Below are positions 1 to 10,168 of a stretch of DNA of 64,000 nucleotides, in pieces. The translations under genes were made by a program, and so were the position numbers. The notes under the pieces were generated by a model. The model saw nothing but the letters and a program-made list of their open reading frames with translations, was not told the DNA's origin and searched no databases. This DNA is from Bacteroidetes bacterium GWF2_33_38 (GTDB lineage: Bacteria > Bacteroidota > Bacteroidia > Bacteroidales > GWF2-33-38), in assembly GCA_001769505.1 (NCBI GenBank), contig MEOF01000055.1, positions 10,924 through 74,923 of the forward strand, in the 5' to 3' direction. Each line of letters starts with the position of its first letter. Position 1 is the first letter of the stretch.

Positions 1-63
1 TTTTTGTTTTTGCAGGAAAGGATTTCTGCAAAGGCGAAATGCTTAGAGTTTATAGTAGAGAAT

Positions 64-92
64 AGATTCCTCACAAGGAGGTTCGGAATGAC
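64..92. repeat. Short imperfect palindrome of a common intergenic type
   Basis: ATTCC at 66-70 is mirrored by GGAAT at 85-89 around a short spacer, in the gene-free left edge of the window. Motifs of the form ATTCCTC...GGAATGAC are familiar as dispersed intergenic repeats in many bacterial genomes, but only one copy is visible here. Its role is unknown. Confidence 0.3.
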
Positions 93-130
93 ATACTGTT
101 TGAGGACTTTCTCTTTTTGTTTGCAATATT

Positions 131-1378
131 TTAATTCGTATTTACCGCTTTCAAAACTTTCACTAGCGAATCTGCTAAAATTGTGTAAGTTTTCATGTCC
201 TCTTTTTTAACCGGTTCAACTGGAGGAGATTCCATTTTTAGAGGATCAACAGGTGTTCCATTTTTATAAACTCTAAAATCGAGATGCGGTCCCGTTGATA
301 AACCAGTGCTTCCAACATAACCGATTACGTCTCCTTGACGAACATGTGCCCCCGATTTTATTCCATTTCCAAATTTTGAAAGGTGCAAATATGCTGTTGT
401 ATAAGTATTATTATGTTTTATTTTTACCATTTTCCCCGCTCCTCCTTTGTGTTCAGCTAAAATTACTTTTCCATCACCAATTGACTGTACCGGCGTACCA
501 ACGGGTGCAGCATAATCAACTCCATGATGTGGTCGGCGGATTTTTAAAACAGGATGTAATCTGCTATTCGAGAAATGGGAGCTTATTCTTGCAAATCTCA
601 ATGGAGCCTTTAAGAAAGCTTTTTTTAAACTTTTTCCTTTTTCGTCGAAATAACTTTCGATGCTATCTTGAACAAAAGGGAATGCATAAAAATCGTGTCC
701 TGAGTGATTAAAATAAATTGCATGAATTTTACTAATCCCGATCGACACGCTATCGACATATTGCTCGTCGTAAAGGACTTTGAAATAATCTCCTTTTTGT
801 AAATCGAAAAAATCAATTGTCCATGCGTAAATTTCAGATAATTCAATTGACAAAATAGGATTTATTTTATTATCAATCATTGTGTTCCAAAGCGATGAAA
901 CAATACTGCCAGAAACTGTTTTTGTTTCTATTTTAACTTCTTTTTCTAATCGAAAAATATTTATGGTGTCTTTTAAATCAAATAGAATATATTCAATCGA
1001 ATTGTGTTCATATACAAAATATTCTGCTGTTTTTGAACTGTCTTTAGTGCAAAAAACTACATATTTATTTCCAGTTCTTATTTTTCGCAAATCAAAAACA
1101 GTATCACAAATACTTATGATTTTGTCAATGTCTTCGGAGGAAACTCCGTAAGGACTCAGAAGCGAAGATAAGTTTTGTCTCGGCTTAACTTTTTGTTCAA
1201 TAACCTCGAAGGAGTCAACCAATAGCCCATACATTTCTATCGAAATTTTATCTACAGCAGTAGAGTCGGAATAGTCGGCCAAGATGGGTTTGTTAAACCA
1301 ATTATTTTTTGAAACGAAATAAATTCCCACAATCAGTAATATTGAGAGCAAGGCAACAGAAAGAAAATCTTTTTTCAT
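131..1378 (-). CDS. M23 family zinc peptidase (murein endopeptidase, MepM-like)
   Basis: Predicted envelope endopeptidase that cuts peptidoglycan peptide cross-links. It has 415 residues: an N-terminal membrane anchor or signal (about 6-24), an OapA/Csd3-like region (about 65-240) and a LytM/M23 domain (about 262-380). Visible motifs are HHGVD (H284 and D288, the first zinc-ligand pair), YLHL (H332) and GPHLD at about 363-367. In most M23 enzymes the last motif is HxH, whose second His binds zinc; here it is HxD, so Asp may serve as ligand. The architecture matches MepM/ShyA-type proteins. It is the left-most gene and is read toward the window edge; recO lies 141 bp upstream. The family is confident, the exact substrate bond is not. 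Confidence 0.88.
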   Translation of the reverse strand: MKKDFLSVALLSILLIVGIYFVSKNNWFNKPILADYSDSTAVDKISIEMYGLLVDSFEVIEQKVKPRQNLSSLLSPYGVSSEDIDKIISICDTVFDLRKIRTGNKYVVFCTKDSSKTAEYFVYEHNSIEYILFDLKDTINIFRLEKEVKIETKTVSGSIVSSLWNTMIDNKINPILSIELSEIYAWTIDFFDLQKGDYFKVLYDEQYVDSVSIGISKIHAIYFNHSGHDFYAFPFVQDSIESYFDEKGKSLKKAFLKAPLRFARISSHFSNSRLHPVLKIRRPHHGVDYAAPVGTPVQSIGDGKVILAEHKGGAGKMVKIKHNNTYTTAYLHLSKFGNGIKSGAHVRQGDVIGYVGSTGLSTGPHLDFRVYKNGTPVDPLKMESPPVEPVKKEDMKTYTILADSLVKVLKAVNTN

Positions 1379-1519
1379 TATAAACAGAATAAATTTGTAG
1401 ATTTTTTAAAAGTATAATAAAAATAAGTTCAGCAAATGTTAATTAAAAAGTTTTGTTAACAATGTTGTGTGGAAATCGAATATGTTACGTTTTGGAATTG
1501 AAAAAACGAAAAAATCGGC

Positions 1520-2233
1520 TTATTCTTCCAAAAAAACAGCGATTAAAACGTCAAGCGATTTAATTTCGCCAAGCGATTCGTGATGAATGCGGTAGAAGTT
1601 TAGAATTGTTCGGAGCAAATCGTTTTTTTCAATCTTCGATATTTTCATACTTGACGAAAAATCGAGAGATAAACAATTACTAAAAATTTCTGATTTTTGT
1701 GGGTTTAAAAAATGCGAATGATGCGGAATTGTGTCGCAAAACGAACCCTCAAGCATATCAAAAAATGGGGTGTGTTCAGAAAATTGACCACTCGGAAAAA
1801 ACCCAAAATATTTTGCAATTTTAATTAAAAATATAATGTGAAAAAACGATGCGTTTACCTCTTTTTCATCAAGATGTCTGATTGATTCGACAATAAAGTT
1901 AAACATTTCTTTATTTGCAGACTCTTCTTTCAAAATTTTGTATAAAACTTCGGAAAGAAACATGGCAATTGAACTTTTACCACAATCAAAAGGAATGGAA
2001 TTAAAGTTGATATTTACGTTAACTTCCAATACTTTATGCAATCGAGCATTGGGTTTGTGTATTACCTCTAAGTCGAGAATATAAAACGGACGGAATAACG
2101 TTATTTTATTTTTTTTTGAATTAGAGACAATATATGTGCAACGCCCAAAATCTTCGGTATAAATGGTAATGATTCTTTTTTTGTCATCGTATTTGACCTG
2201 ATGGAGAACAATACCTCTGGTTTTATAAAGCAT
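1520..2233 (-). CDS. recO: DNA repair protein RecO
   Basis: RecO works with RecR (and RecF) to load RecA on SSB-coated single-stranded DNA during gap repair and recombination. The protein has 237 residues, the usual length. The N-terminus (MLYKTRGIVLHQVKYDDKKR) is the typical OB-fold opening of RecO, followed by the helical C-terminal part. The start is 7 bp downstream of the stop of the preceding porZ-like gene on the same strand, so the two are probably co-transcribed. Nothing looks truncated. Confidence 0.92.
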   Translation of the reverse strand: MLYKTRGIVLHQVKYDDKKRIITIYTEDFGRCTYIVSNSKKNKITLFRPFYILDLEVIHKPNARLHKVLEVNVNINFNSIPFDCGKSSIAMFLSEVLYKILKEESANKEMFNFIVESIRHLDEKEVNASFFHIIFLIKIAKYFGFFPSGQFSEHTPFFDMLEGSFCDTIPHHSHFLNPQKSEIFSNCLSLDFSSSMKISKIEKNDLLRTILNFYRIHHESLGEIKSLDVLIAVFLEE

Positions 2234-2240
2234 CTAAAGC

Positions 2241-4565
2241 TTAATTGATAAAAAGAATTTTAGTAATATTTGTTTTGGAACCATCTTCGTTGGATGAAAA
2301 TACAAGGTAGACTCCTGTTTTTACTCGTTGATTCGAGAAATTTTTTCCTTCCCAAATAGCTTGACCTCCTTCTGCTGTTGTCTCGTAAACAATATTTCCG
2401 GCAATATCAGTAATTTTTACATTTGAATTTGTAACAAGTCCAGTTATGGTAATTAGGCCTGTGTAATCTTCTCGAACAGGATTTGGATATACATAAACTT
2501 GTTCGTTGTTTTCAGACCCTTCTGTTGCTGTTCCTCTAAACGAAACAATTCCTTTGTCTGTTCCAAAAAATATTTCGCCTGTATTTTGATCTATGGCAAT
2601 TGACATAATATTATCAGATACCAATGGACTGTTGTCTTTTGTAAAATGGTAAATCTCTTCCGATAAATCTTCACTCATCAAATATGTGCCAGAAGCTTCG
2701 GTTCCAATCCATTTTCGGTTTGCTCCGTCAATAGCAATGGCGGTAACCGTTTCATTTTCCAGCAAATAACTTGCTTGTCCTTCGACATCGCTTGAAATAA
2801 CAATTCGTTGTGCGTAAAAAACATCATCTCCAAATACGTTTTCGGGATAATAGTATGCTACAATTCCTTTATTTGTTCCAACCCAAATTACGCCATCGTG
2901 ATCTTCGACAATCGAAAAAATATCGTTGGTAATAATTGCATTATTTTCATCAACTATCGAAAATTTAAGGGTATTATCGTCGCTAAGATTTTCAAAGGTC
3001 TCGTTTTCATAAAAAGCAAAAAGTCCTCCACCACGAGGAATTACAACCCATTTATGATTGTTTTTTGTAACAATAATATCTCCAAGTGTTGATGCATCTA
3101 TCTCGCTTCCATACTCAAAGCTGTACCAGCTGTTCTCGCTTGTTTTTACCGATATAGGACTTGGAACTCCGCTATTGGTAACCCAAAGATTATCATTTTC
3201 GTCGATAGCTAATCCTCCGATTCGGCAATATGACGAATTGGCAATAATTGTTTGCAACGAGCTATTTGTATAGTCGTACAAGCCAACATATTCGCCATTG
3301 TATAATTCTAATACCCCACTACCCCAACAACCAACATAAACTTGTTTATTATCAGACGGATTAGCAATTACACGAAATGCGTCTTTACTTCCGCTCAATT
3401 GGCTTATATTTTTAGAGTTTTTTGTTTCCCAATGTTGGTCAATGAATGAGTACATTTCAGCTTGCTTCCACAAATTATTCCACGACCCATCGACTCCTCC
3501 TGCAACCGTCCAAAGTTCGCTATTTTCAACTGTCATACACACAGCACTCGAACTTGCCGGTCCATTTGGATAAAATATTTCGAACGTACCCGACTCTGCT
3601 CTTTTTACAAGACCATTATTGTTATCAGCAATCCAAATGTCATCATTACTATCGATAAGGGCATTACGAATTCCAAGAGAATATCCTGACATGTACCAGC
3701 TCACCAAAAGTTCTGTTTCTCCGCTTTCGTTTTGAATTTGCAGTTTGTTATTGCAAGACGCTAAAATTTTATCGTTACACAGTGCAAGTGAATAGGTTGT
3801 GTAGGTTTTTGTAGAGTCAAAATATGCCCAAGTTTCGTTTGTCAAGTCGAACTTATAAATGGTATCTTGTTCGGACAATTCGCTATCAAAATTATAATAT
3901 AAAAAGTTATTAAAACAGATAAGGGTATTAATTTTTGATTCGTAGTTCGGTATAGTTGTTAATCGAGACCAACTAGCGTAATTTGATAAAAACGAATCGT
4001 TTATTAGAGCCTTGTAAATTCCCGATTCGGTGGCGGCATAGATGTAATTCTCGTCAGAAGTAATTTCGTTTACACAAATTTTATCGCCAAGCGGACCAAT
4101 GTAATATGTGTCTTTTATTTCTTCTTTGTCGGTGTCGAGAACCACAATCCCAAATCCAGTAGAAATAAGTGCTTTATTGTCAATAAAATGAACATTGTTT
4201 ATTGATTTACTTCCCGTGATTAACTTCCTTTCGATGTCGGAAATATTTATTATTTGGTTCGATTTTATTAAATCGATGTTCCCATTTGAATATCCTATAA
4301 ACAGCAAATCGTTGAACGAATTGTAGCTTATGCAAGTAATCCCAACATCAGAAAGACCATCAACTTTCGAAAGTTTTGATAAACTATTATCATCTTTGTT
4401 ATAAATAAAAATTGCAGCATCGGTCGAGCAATATATTTTGTTGTTTCCTTCTGTAACACCGAGAGCTTTTGTGTAAGGAAGGTGATCTCGCCACTCTCCA
4501 ACAGCTATTTGAGAAAAAGAAAGAAATGTAAAAACTAATAAAAATACTGTAAATAAAATTTTCAC
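2241..4565 (-). CDS. porZ: PorZ-like T9SS component (two beta-propellers plus C-terminal sorting domain)
   Basis: A 774-residue secreted protein with a signal peptide (about 1-18), many propeller-type repeats across about 25-680 (motifs such as GLSDVGITCISYNSF and DGVIWVGTNKGIVAYY, typical of two-component-regulator propeller repeats), and a T9SS type A sorting domain at about 690-774 (VYVYPNPV, then a final beta-sandwich ending in KILFIN). Length, order and the opening EWRDHLPY agree with PorZ of Porphyromonas gingivalis, a surface protein that supplies A-LPS to the PorU sortase during T9SS maturation. Its close linkage with recO also fits. The secreted propeller protein is certain; the PorZ identity is inferred from length, architecture and context. 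Confidence 0.75.
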   Translation of the reverse strand: MKILFTVFLLVFTFLSFSQIAVGEWRDHLPYTKALGVTEGNNKIYCSTDAAIFIYNKDDNSLSKLSKVDGLSDVGITCISYNSFNDLLFIGYSNGNIDLIKSNQIINISDIERKLITGSKSINNVHFIDNKALISTGFGIVVLDTDKEEIKDTYYIGPLGDKICVNEITSDENYIYAATESGIYKALINDSFLSNYASWSRLTTIPNYESKINTLICFNNFLYYNFDSELSEQDTIYKFDLTNETWAYFDSTKTYTTYSLALCNDKILASCNNKLQIQNESGETELLVSWYMSGYSLGIRNALIDSNDDIWIADNNNGLVKRAESGTFEIFYPNGPASSSAVCMTVENSELWTVAGGVDGSWNNLWKQAEMYSFIDQHWETKNSKNISQLSGSKDAFRVIANPSDNKQVYVGCWGSGVLELYNGEYVGLYDYTNSSLQTIIANSSYCRIGGLAIDENDNLWVTNSGVPSPISVKTSENSWYSFEYGSEIDASTLGDIIVTKNNHKWVVIPRGGGLFAFYENETFENLSDDNTLKFSIVDENNAIITNDIFSIVEDHDGVIWVGTNKGIVAYYYPENVFGDDVFYAQRIVISSDVEGQASYLLENETVTAIAIDGANRKWIGTEASGTYLMSEDLSEEIYHFTKDNSPLVSDNIMSIAIDQNTGEIFFGTDKGIVSFRGTATEGSENNEQVYVYPNPVREDYTGLITITGLVTNSNVKITDIAGNIVYETTAEGGQAIWEGKNFSNQRVKTGVYLVFSSNEDGSKTNITKILFIN

Positions 4566-4620
4566 GTATATCGATTTAATATTTATAGCTTTTAAAACTG
4601 ATTTATCACCAAAATATTAT

Positions 4621-7600
4621 TTATTCGACAAAAACTTTTTCGGTAAAAGAATTTTTGTTTGAAACAACTTTCACGATATAGCAAGACGAATGATAATTTT
4701 GTATGTCAATATTGCTTGTGGCACTTGTTACTACTCTATTAAAGATTTCACGACCAAGAACATCAAAAATATATAAATTGTAATTATCAGAAAGTTTAAA
4801 GTCCTTGATAACAATATTTAAGTTCCCATTTGATAAATATGTTTTAATTTTCGCTTCTAATTGAGGATTGATAATTAACAAAGATTTTGTAATGTGCAAC
4901 AAAAAACGATTGGTAGATTCGCCTTCTTCAAGATAAGCAGATAAGCTGCTTGTTTGAGATAAGTTTGTATATGTTCCCGTTTGAGTATCTTCAATTAAAA
5001 TAAAAACATCGTTGGCAAAAGAAGAGTTAAGTAAATTAAAGGTATAATTTCCTGCGGTTTCAACTTTATACCCAAGTTTAACGGTTTTGCTTTCTCCAAA
5101 AGTCGAAAAAGAGTTAATTGATAAATTTCTTTCGTCATCAGATAATGTATAAATATTTGGAATATCAGCAACATTTGAAAACATTTTATAGGCATCGAAT
5201 GTTTCATAATTACCATCAGCATTTTCCATAAATCGAACAACTAATTCATCAGCATGGGAACCAGAACTCAAGTTAAGCTTTAATTCATTCTCGACAGAGC
5301 TTTTCCAATATGACTGTGTGCTAATAACCCTGACATTATTGTCCATCGCCAATGTTCCAGCACCTCCAGCGTTGTTACATTTAACCATAAAACCTTGCAT
5401 TGCAGGAATAAAACGAGTTCCACCATTGGTTCCTGAACCATTGTTATAATCAGCGTATTGAGTTCCATCCCAAAAGTGAATCTCATCGTTTATGTTTGTT
5501 TTTGTCCATCCAGTTGAAGCATCCCAATCAATAGGTGACGGATATGGATTTCCGACCAAATTCCAACCTTCGTGGTCAGCGATTTCGGGACCATCGGTGT
5601 TTGTAACAGCAATATTTTGAGCTCCGGCATTTACTGTTCCAATGTAAGGAATAGTCAAGCTACTTGAAAACTTTGCGGCATATCCTCTACAAACAGTCAT
5701 TGCTCCTGCCACTGTATTGTCCCAGCCATCAGTCCAATCGGCAGTATTGTATGCTTCGTCGTATCCAAGCAAATCAATCAAATCGGCTTCTCCTGTGAAC
5801 AAAGTTAAATTTGCGGCGGCTATTGGAGACGAAACCATATGGTATTCGGAAGTCGATAAATATCTGTTAACTGTATGAGTTCCTGCTGAAACAAAAGCAC
5901 CCAAATTAACAAAGGCTCCAGTTCCAGTATTGTCTGATTCAATTGTCAAATCTCCATTTAAGCTTGCGTCTCCATTTATGATTAATGAAGCATTGGGTTC
6001 AATTGTAATTGAAAAACCACCATTTAAGGTTAAATCGTTGCACTCAAAATTTCCCGAAATCACAGGGCTTGTTCCTGCATTTATGACAACATTTGTTGTT
6101 GATGTAGGAACAGCTCCGCTTGTCCAATTTCCAAGAGTACTCCAATCAGAAGTTCCGCCAATCCAAGAATCAGAGCACTCAACTGTTGCCGAAGTTGTTT
6201 CTTCACAACCATTTGCATCGGTAACAGTAACGGTATATGTGCCTGCAACCAATGTGTTAATATCTTCTGTCATTGGACCTGACGACCATACTTGAGTATA
6301 TGGCGATGTTCCATCTGAAATAGTTAAATCAATTGCTCCTGTATTGTTTGGACAAGCAACAACATGTGTTACAATCGTACTCAATGACAAAGCGGTTGCT
6401 GGTTCAGTAATGGTAACATAATCAACGGCTTCGGTTGTTGCAAAATCGGTTACAGTAACCGAATATATACCTGCCGCTAAATCAATGGCTGTTTGCGAAG
6501 ATTGTCCATCGCTCCACAAATATGTGTATGGAGCAGTTCCTCCAATGGGTGTTGCCGTTGCAATTCCGTTACCGCCTCCGTTGCACGAAACGTCTGTTTG
6601 ATCCATTTCAACAACCCAATTGTATTTTGCGATAAACATATCAGAGGTTGCGTCGGCATTTGTAAGAGTGGTTGTATTTGCCGTAACTGTTGGCGACACA
6701 AAATATCCTGATACATATGTATTTCGTTTTGAATCAATAACGATACTTTGCCCTTCGTCGGGAGAATTTCCCGAGCCGGTTATGCTATTTGCATCTATAG
6801 GATTTCCTGTATTATCAAATGTTGCAACAAAAATATCGGTACTTCCTGCCGAAATTAGCTGATTGTCTCCAATATCAATTGTTCCGGTAAATGAGCCGGC
6901 AATGTAAGTATTGTTGTTTGAAATTGCCATTGAGTATGCTTGGTCGGTTCCTGCTTGTTCTGAATTTATAGCCCATGATAATGTTCCTGATGAATTTCTT
7001 TTTGCAATAAAAAAGTCAACACTAGCGGTTGTCAAAATCACTCCTCCTCCAAAATCAACAACTCCTTCGATGTAACCAGATGAATAAATATTTCCGCTTG
7101 CATCGCATTTGAGATCTTTAATTTCATCATTGTTTGTATTTCCAACATCTGTCGACCACAAAAAATCTCCATCAAAATCAACTTTGAACAACAGCAAATC
7201 TTTTTCGGTAATTAGCGTGCTAGAAGCAGTTGTAAAGCCATCGTCAAAATCTAAATCTCCAGCAACGGCTCCTCCAATGAAGTATCCGATGCCATCGTGT
7301 TTAACAATGCTCGTTAAGTTTGTATTTGTGCTTGTGCTTGGATAATGATGTTCCCACATAAAAACTCCTGCATCGTCGTATTTTGCAACGAAAAAATCAC
7401 GTAGTCCACTAAGAGCAATTGGCCCAGTTTCTAATGGGTCTCCAACTCCAAATGTGATTGAATTTGTATATAATCCTATAATTATTAATTCATTGTTATC
7501 AACAATAATATCGGTAGCTCTTTGAATATTTGGTCCCGAAGCAACGTTTTTTACCCACTGAAGAACCCCAGATGAATTGTATTTTGCAATAAATACATCT

Positions 7601-8010
7601 TGAGCTCCCGCACTTGTAACAGTTACGGGTCCTGCATCATTAAATGTTGATGTAACGGCAAATCCTCCAGTAATATAAACATTTCCCGATGCGTCAATGT
7701 CCATTCCCATTCCATTTTCAGCTCCTGTTGCACTTCCTGCTCGAACAGCCCACTGTAGTATTCCTGACGAATTAAACTTTGCTAAAAAAATATCAGACAC
7801 GCCGCCATATGCAGCGAGTGGAGTTCCTTGAATGGTAATTGTTCCTGAATAATCACCAAGAACATAAATATTTTGCGAGGCATCAATAGAACTAGCACGA
7901 ACAGTTGTTGTTCCTGAGCATTCTCCTTGCTTTGCCCAAATCCAATTCTGACTATAAACAAGATTTAGGCAGAAAATTATGATTATAGTTGTAATAAATA
8001 TCTTTTTCAT
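4621..8010 (-). CDS. Large secreted T9SS protein with SBBP and SprB-type repeats
   Basis: A 1129-residue surface or secreted protein of unknown ligand. It has a signal peptide (about 1-20). Residues about 30-480 are repeated blocks of the form IFLAKFNSSGILQW / ASGNVYITGGF, as in SBBP beta-propeller repeats. Residues about 485-625 hold two SprB-like repeats (GTAPYTYLWSDG, AGTYTVTVTDANGCEE), and a beta-helix-like segment (WIGGTSDWSTLGNWTSG onward) follows. A T9SS type A sorting domain ends the protein (YIFDVLGREIFNRVV ... KVFVE). It lies 55 bp upstream of the porZ-like gene on the same strand. Such proteins usually act in adhesion or polymer contact. T9SS export is well supported; a specific role is not. 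Confidence 0.85.
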   Translation of the reverse strand: MKKIFITTIIIIFCLNLVYSQNWIWAKQGECSGTTTVRASSIDASQNIYVLGDYSGTITIQGTPLAAYGGVSDIFLAKFNSSGILQWAVRAGSATGAENGMGMDIDASGNVYITGGFAVTSTFNDAGPVTVTSAGAQDVFIAKYNSSGVLQWVKNVASGPNIQRATDIIVDNNELIIIGLYTNSITFGVGDPLETGPIALSGLRDFFVAKYDDAGVFMWEHHYPSTSTNTNLTSIVKHDGIGYFIGGAVAGDLDFDDGFTTASSTLITEKDLLLFKVDFDGDFLWSTDVGNTNNDEIKDLKCDASGNIYSSGYIEGVVDFGGGVILTTASVDFFIAKRNSSGTLSWAINSEQAGTDQAYSMAISNNNTYIAGSFTGTIDIGDNQLISAGSTDIFVATFDNTGNPIDANSITGSGNSPDEGQSIVIDSKRNTYVSGYFVSPTVTANTTTLTNADATSDMFIAKYNWVVEMDQTDVSCNGGGNGIATATPIGGTAPYTYLWSDGQSSQTAIDLAAGIYSVTVTDFATTEAVDYVTITEPATALSLSTIVTHVVACPNNTGAIDLTISDGTSPYTQVWSSGPMTEDINTLVAGTYTVTVTDANGCEETTSATVECSDSWIGGTSDWSTLGNWTSGAVPTSTTNVVINAGTSPVISGNFECNDLTLNGGFSITIEPNASLIINGDASLNGDLTIESDNTGTGAFVNLGAFVSAGTHTVNRYLSTSEYHMVSSPIAAANLTLFTGEADLIDLLGYDEAYNTADWTDGWDNTVAGAMTVCRGYAAKFSSSLTIPYIGTVNAGAQNIAVTNTDGPEIADHEGWNLVGNPYPSPIDWDASTGWTKTNINDEIHFWDGTQYADYNNGSGTNGGTRFIPAMQGFMVKCNNAGGAGTLAMDNNVRVISTQSYWKSSVENELKLNLSSGSHADELVVRFMENADGNYETFDAYKMFSNVADIPNIYTLSDDERNLSINSFSTFGESKTVKLGYKVETAGNYTFNLLNSSFANDVFILIEDTQTGTYTNLSQTSSLSAYLEEGESTNRFLLHITKSLLIINPQLEAKIKTYLSNGNLNIVIKDFKLSDNYNLYIFDVLGREIFNRVVTSATSNIDIQNYHSSCYIVKVVSNKNSFTEKVFVE

Positions 8011-8065
8011 ATTTTCGAATTTGTATCAAATATCGGAAATTTATATAGGAATATCAAATCGTGTG

Positions 8066-10168
8066 TTAAATTTTATTGTCTGACCATTTTAAAAGAATTT
8101 TGGCAATATTGGTCGAGTGTTCGCTTATTTGTTTAAACATATCCATTAAAACAACATGGGTTTTACTACTGGAAATTGTTTTTTCGTCTTGATTTGCAAG
8201 TCGCTCAAAATGATGTTTTTCGAGTTCGAAAGCAAAATCTTCGTATTTCATATACTTTTCATTAACTTTCTTTGCTTTTTCAAGATTTACATCTCGAAAT
8301 ACTTCTATTGCTCGACTCAATTGTTTCATAGTAGAAATATGATATGCTTGAAGTTCTTTTTTTCCCTCTTCCGAAAATTCATAATCGTGAGTAACCCAAC
8401 TTCTTGCTTTTTTTGCTAAGGTGGTTGAAACAATGTCGGCAATTTGTTCTAATTCTTTAATAGTATATAAAATTTGAAAGGTTTCGTTTACGCGACTTTC
8501 TTCCATGTTGTTTCGACTAATTTTGATTAAGTACGCTTTAATTTCGTCGCGTAAGAAATTCACATAAATTTCTTTATCGGCAATTTCTTTAAGCACTTTA
8601 GGATTATGTTCAAAAAAAGGTTCTTTAATAACTCGAACCATATCTTGAACTATATATGCCATTTGTAATGTTTCTTGTTTCGCAAGATTTAGAGCGAGCG
8701 AAGGCGTGCTAATGATGTTGTAGTCGATAAATTTTGTTTTTATTTCGTCTTCGGCGTCTTTTGGTCTGCAAGGAACCATTTTATTGATTAGCCACGCAAA
8801 CTGTTTTGTCAAGGGCAGGGCTAGTACCGTTAGTACAACATTAAAAATTGTGTGTGTATTTGCTAATTGTCGAGGAACAATTTCACTTGTGTCGTTGGAC
8901 GTTGGCGAAATATAAACGACTAAATCGGCTAAGGCGGGCATCCAGCCTACAAAAAGAATTACTCCAAACGTTTTTAAAACGGTGTGTGCCATGGCTACTT
9001 TGTAAGCTTCACGCGAAGTTCCGATTGTTGCTAAGAGTGCTGTAATAGCAGTTCCTATTGCAGAGCCCAAAACCAATGGAACTCCGGCATGAATCGTTAA
9101 AAAACCTTGCGACGCCAAGATGATTAAAATTCCGATAAATGCAGCAGCACTTTGAATTAGAGCTGTAAATAAAGCTCCTACCACAATGCCGAATATTGGG
9201 TTTTCGAGAGTAATGATTAGATTTAAAAATGGCTCATACGATTTGAGAGGGACAATTGCCTCTGACATTAATTGCATTCCGTAAAACAACACACCAAATC
9301 CAAATAAAGATTCTCCAATGTTTTTGATTTTATCGATTTTAACGAAATAATAAAGCACAAATCCAATGATAACGATAAGCAAAGAATATTCAGCTAATGA
9401 AAATGCTATGAGCTGAGTTGTGATTGTGCTTCCAATACCAGCACCAAGAATTACGCTCAATGTATTTCGAAAAGTAATTAATTTTGCATTAACAAAACTG
9501 ATTAACATTACTGTTGTTGCACTACTACTTTGAATAATTGCTGTTACAAAGGCTCCAACTCCAAGTGCAACAACCCGGTTGTTGGTTAATCGACTTAAAA
9601 TGCTTCTCATTTTATCGCCAGCCGATTTTTGAAGCCCACTTCCCATTAAAAACATTCCGAATAAGAATAAAACTAAGCCTCCAAAAACACTGATGATAAG
9701 TACGAAAACCCAGTTCGATTTTCGGGCTGTTGCATTAAATATTACAGAATTCTTTTCGTGCAGACTTTCAATTTTTGCTGAAATTATATATTCTCCCTGG
9801 ACTGAGCCTAATTTAACAAAATTACGTGCGACTCCCAACGAATTGGTTTTTACCACATTTGATTGAAATCCAAAATCACCAGCTTTTTGCGGAACGACAA
9901 TAAATGTAAAAATTACAGGCACATTAATAATCGGATTCCCCAAACTGTCTTTAACGATTACCTGTATTTGGGAATTTAATGAATCGTTTGCATTGCAAAT
10001 CTGTTTATCTCCCGAAGCGAATTTGCTATTTTCGTCGAAATATTTTTCAAGTATGTATCGATGATTTACAATCGATAAGTTAGAATGAATCGAATCTTGA
10101 GAAAAAAGATTACTAAAAATAAAAAAGAAAGCAATCGGAATTAATAATAATTTTATGCTCATCTGCAT
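8066..10168 (-). CDS. Na/Pi cotransporter family protein with N-terminal Ig-like domain and PhoU-like tail
   Basis: An inner-membrane Na+-dependent phosphate (or other anion) transporter of the NptA/Na_Pi_cotrans family. It has 700 residues: a signal peptide (about 1-23), an extracytoplasmic Ig/Big_1-like domain (about 55-150, with VIVKDSLGNPIINVPVIFTF), then a transmembrane core with the two family repeats carrying QSSSATTVM (about 213-221) and QSAAAFIG (about 338-345), and a PhoU-like helical cytoplasmic tail (about 475-690). Standard members lack the Ig-like part, which probably faces the periplasm. The stop lies 55 bp upstream of the adhesin-like gene. Family assignment is strong; phosphate as substrate is inferred from the family. 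Confidence 0.88.
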   Translation of the reverse strand: MQMSIKLLLIPIAFFFIFSNLFSQDSIHSNLSIVNHRYILEKYFDENSKFASGDKQICNANDSLNSQIQVIVKDSLGNPIINVPVIFTFIVVPQKAGDFGFQSNVVKTNSLGVARNFVKLGSVQGEYIISAKIESLHEKNSVIFNATARKSNWVFVLIISVFGGLVLFLFGMFLMGSGLQKSAGDKMRSILSRLTNNRVVALGVGAFVTAIIQSSSATTVMLISFVNAKLITFRNTLSVILGAGIGSTITTQLIAFSLAEYSLLIVIIGFVLYYFVKIDKIKNIGESLFGFGVLFYGMQLMSEAIVPLKSYEPFLNLIITLENPIFGIVVGALFTALIQSAAAFIGILIILASQGFLTIHAGVPLVLGSAIGTAITALLATIGTSREAYKVAMAHTVLKTFGVILFVGWMPALADLVVYISPTSNDTSEIVPRQLANTHTIFNVVLTVLALPLTKQFAWLINKMVPCRPKDAEDEIKTKFIDYNIISTPSLALNLAKQETLQMAYIVQDMVRVIKEPFFEHNPKVLKEIADKEIYVNFLRDEIKAYLIKISRNNMEESRVNETFQILYTIKELEQIADIVSTTLAKKARSWVTHDYEFSEEGKKELQAYHISTMKQLSRAIEVFRDVNLEKAKKVNEKYMKYEDFAFELEKHHFERLANQDEKTISSSKTHVVLMDMFKQISEHSTNIAKILLKWSDNKI

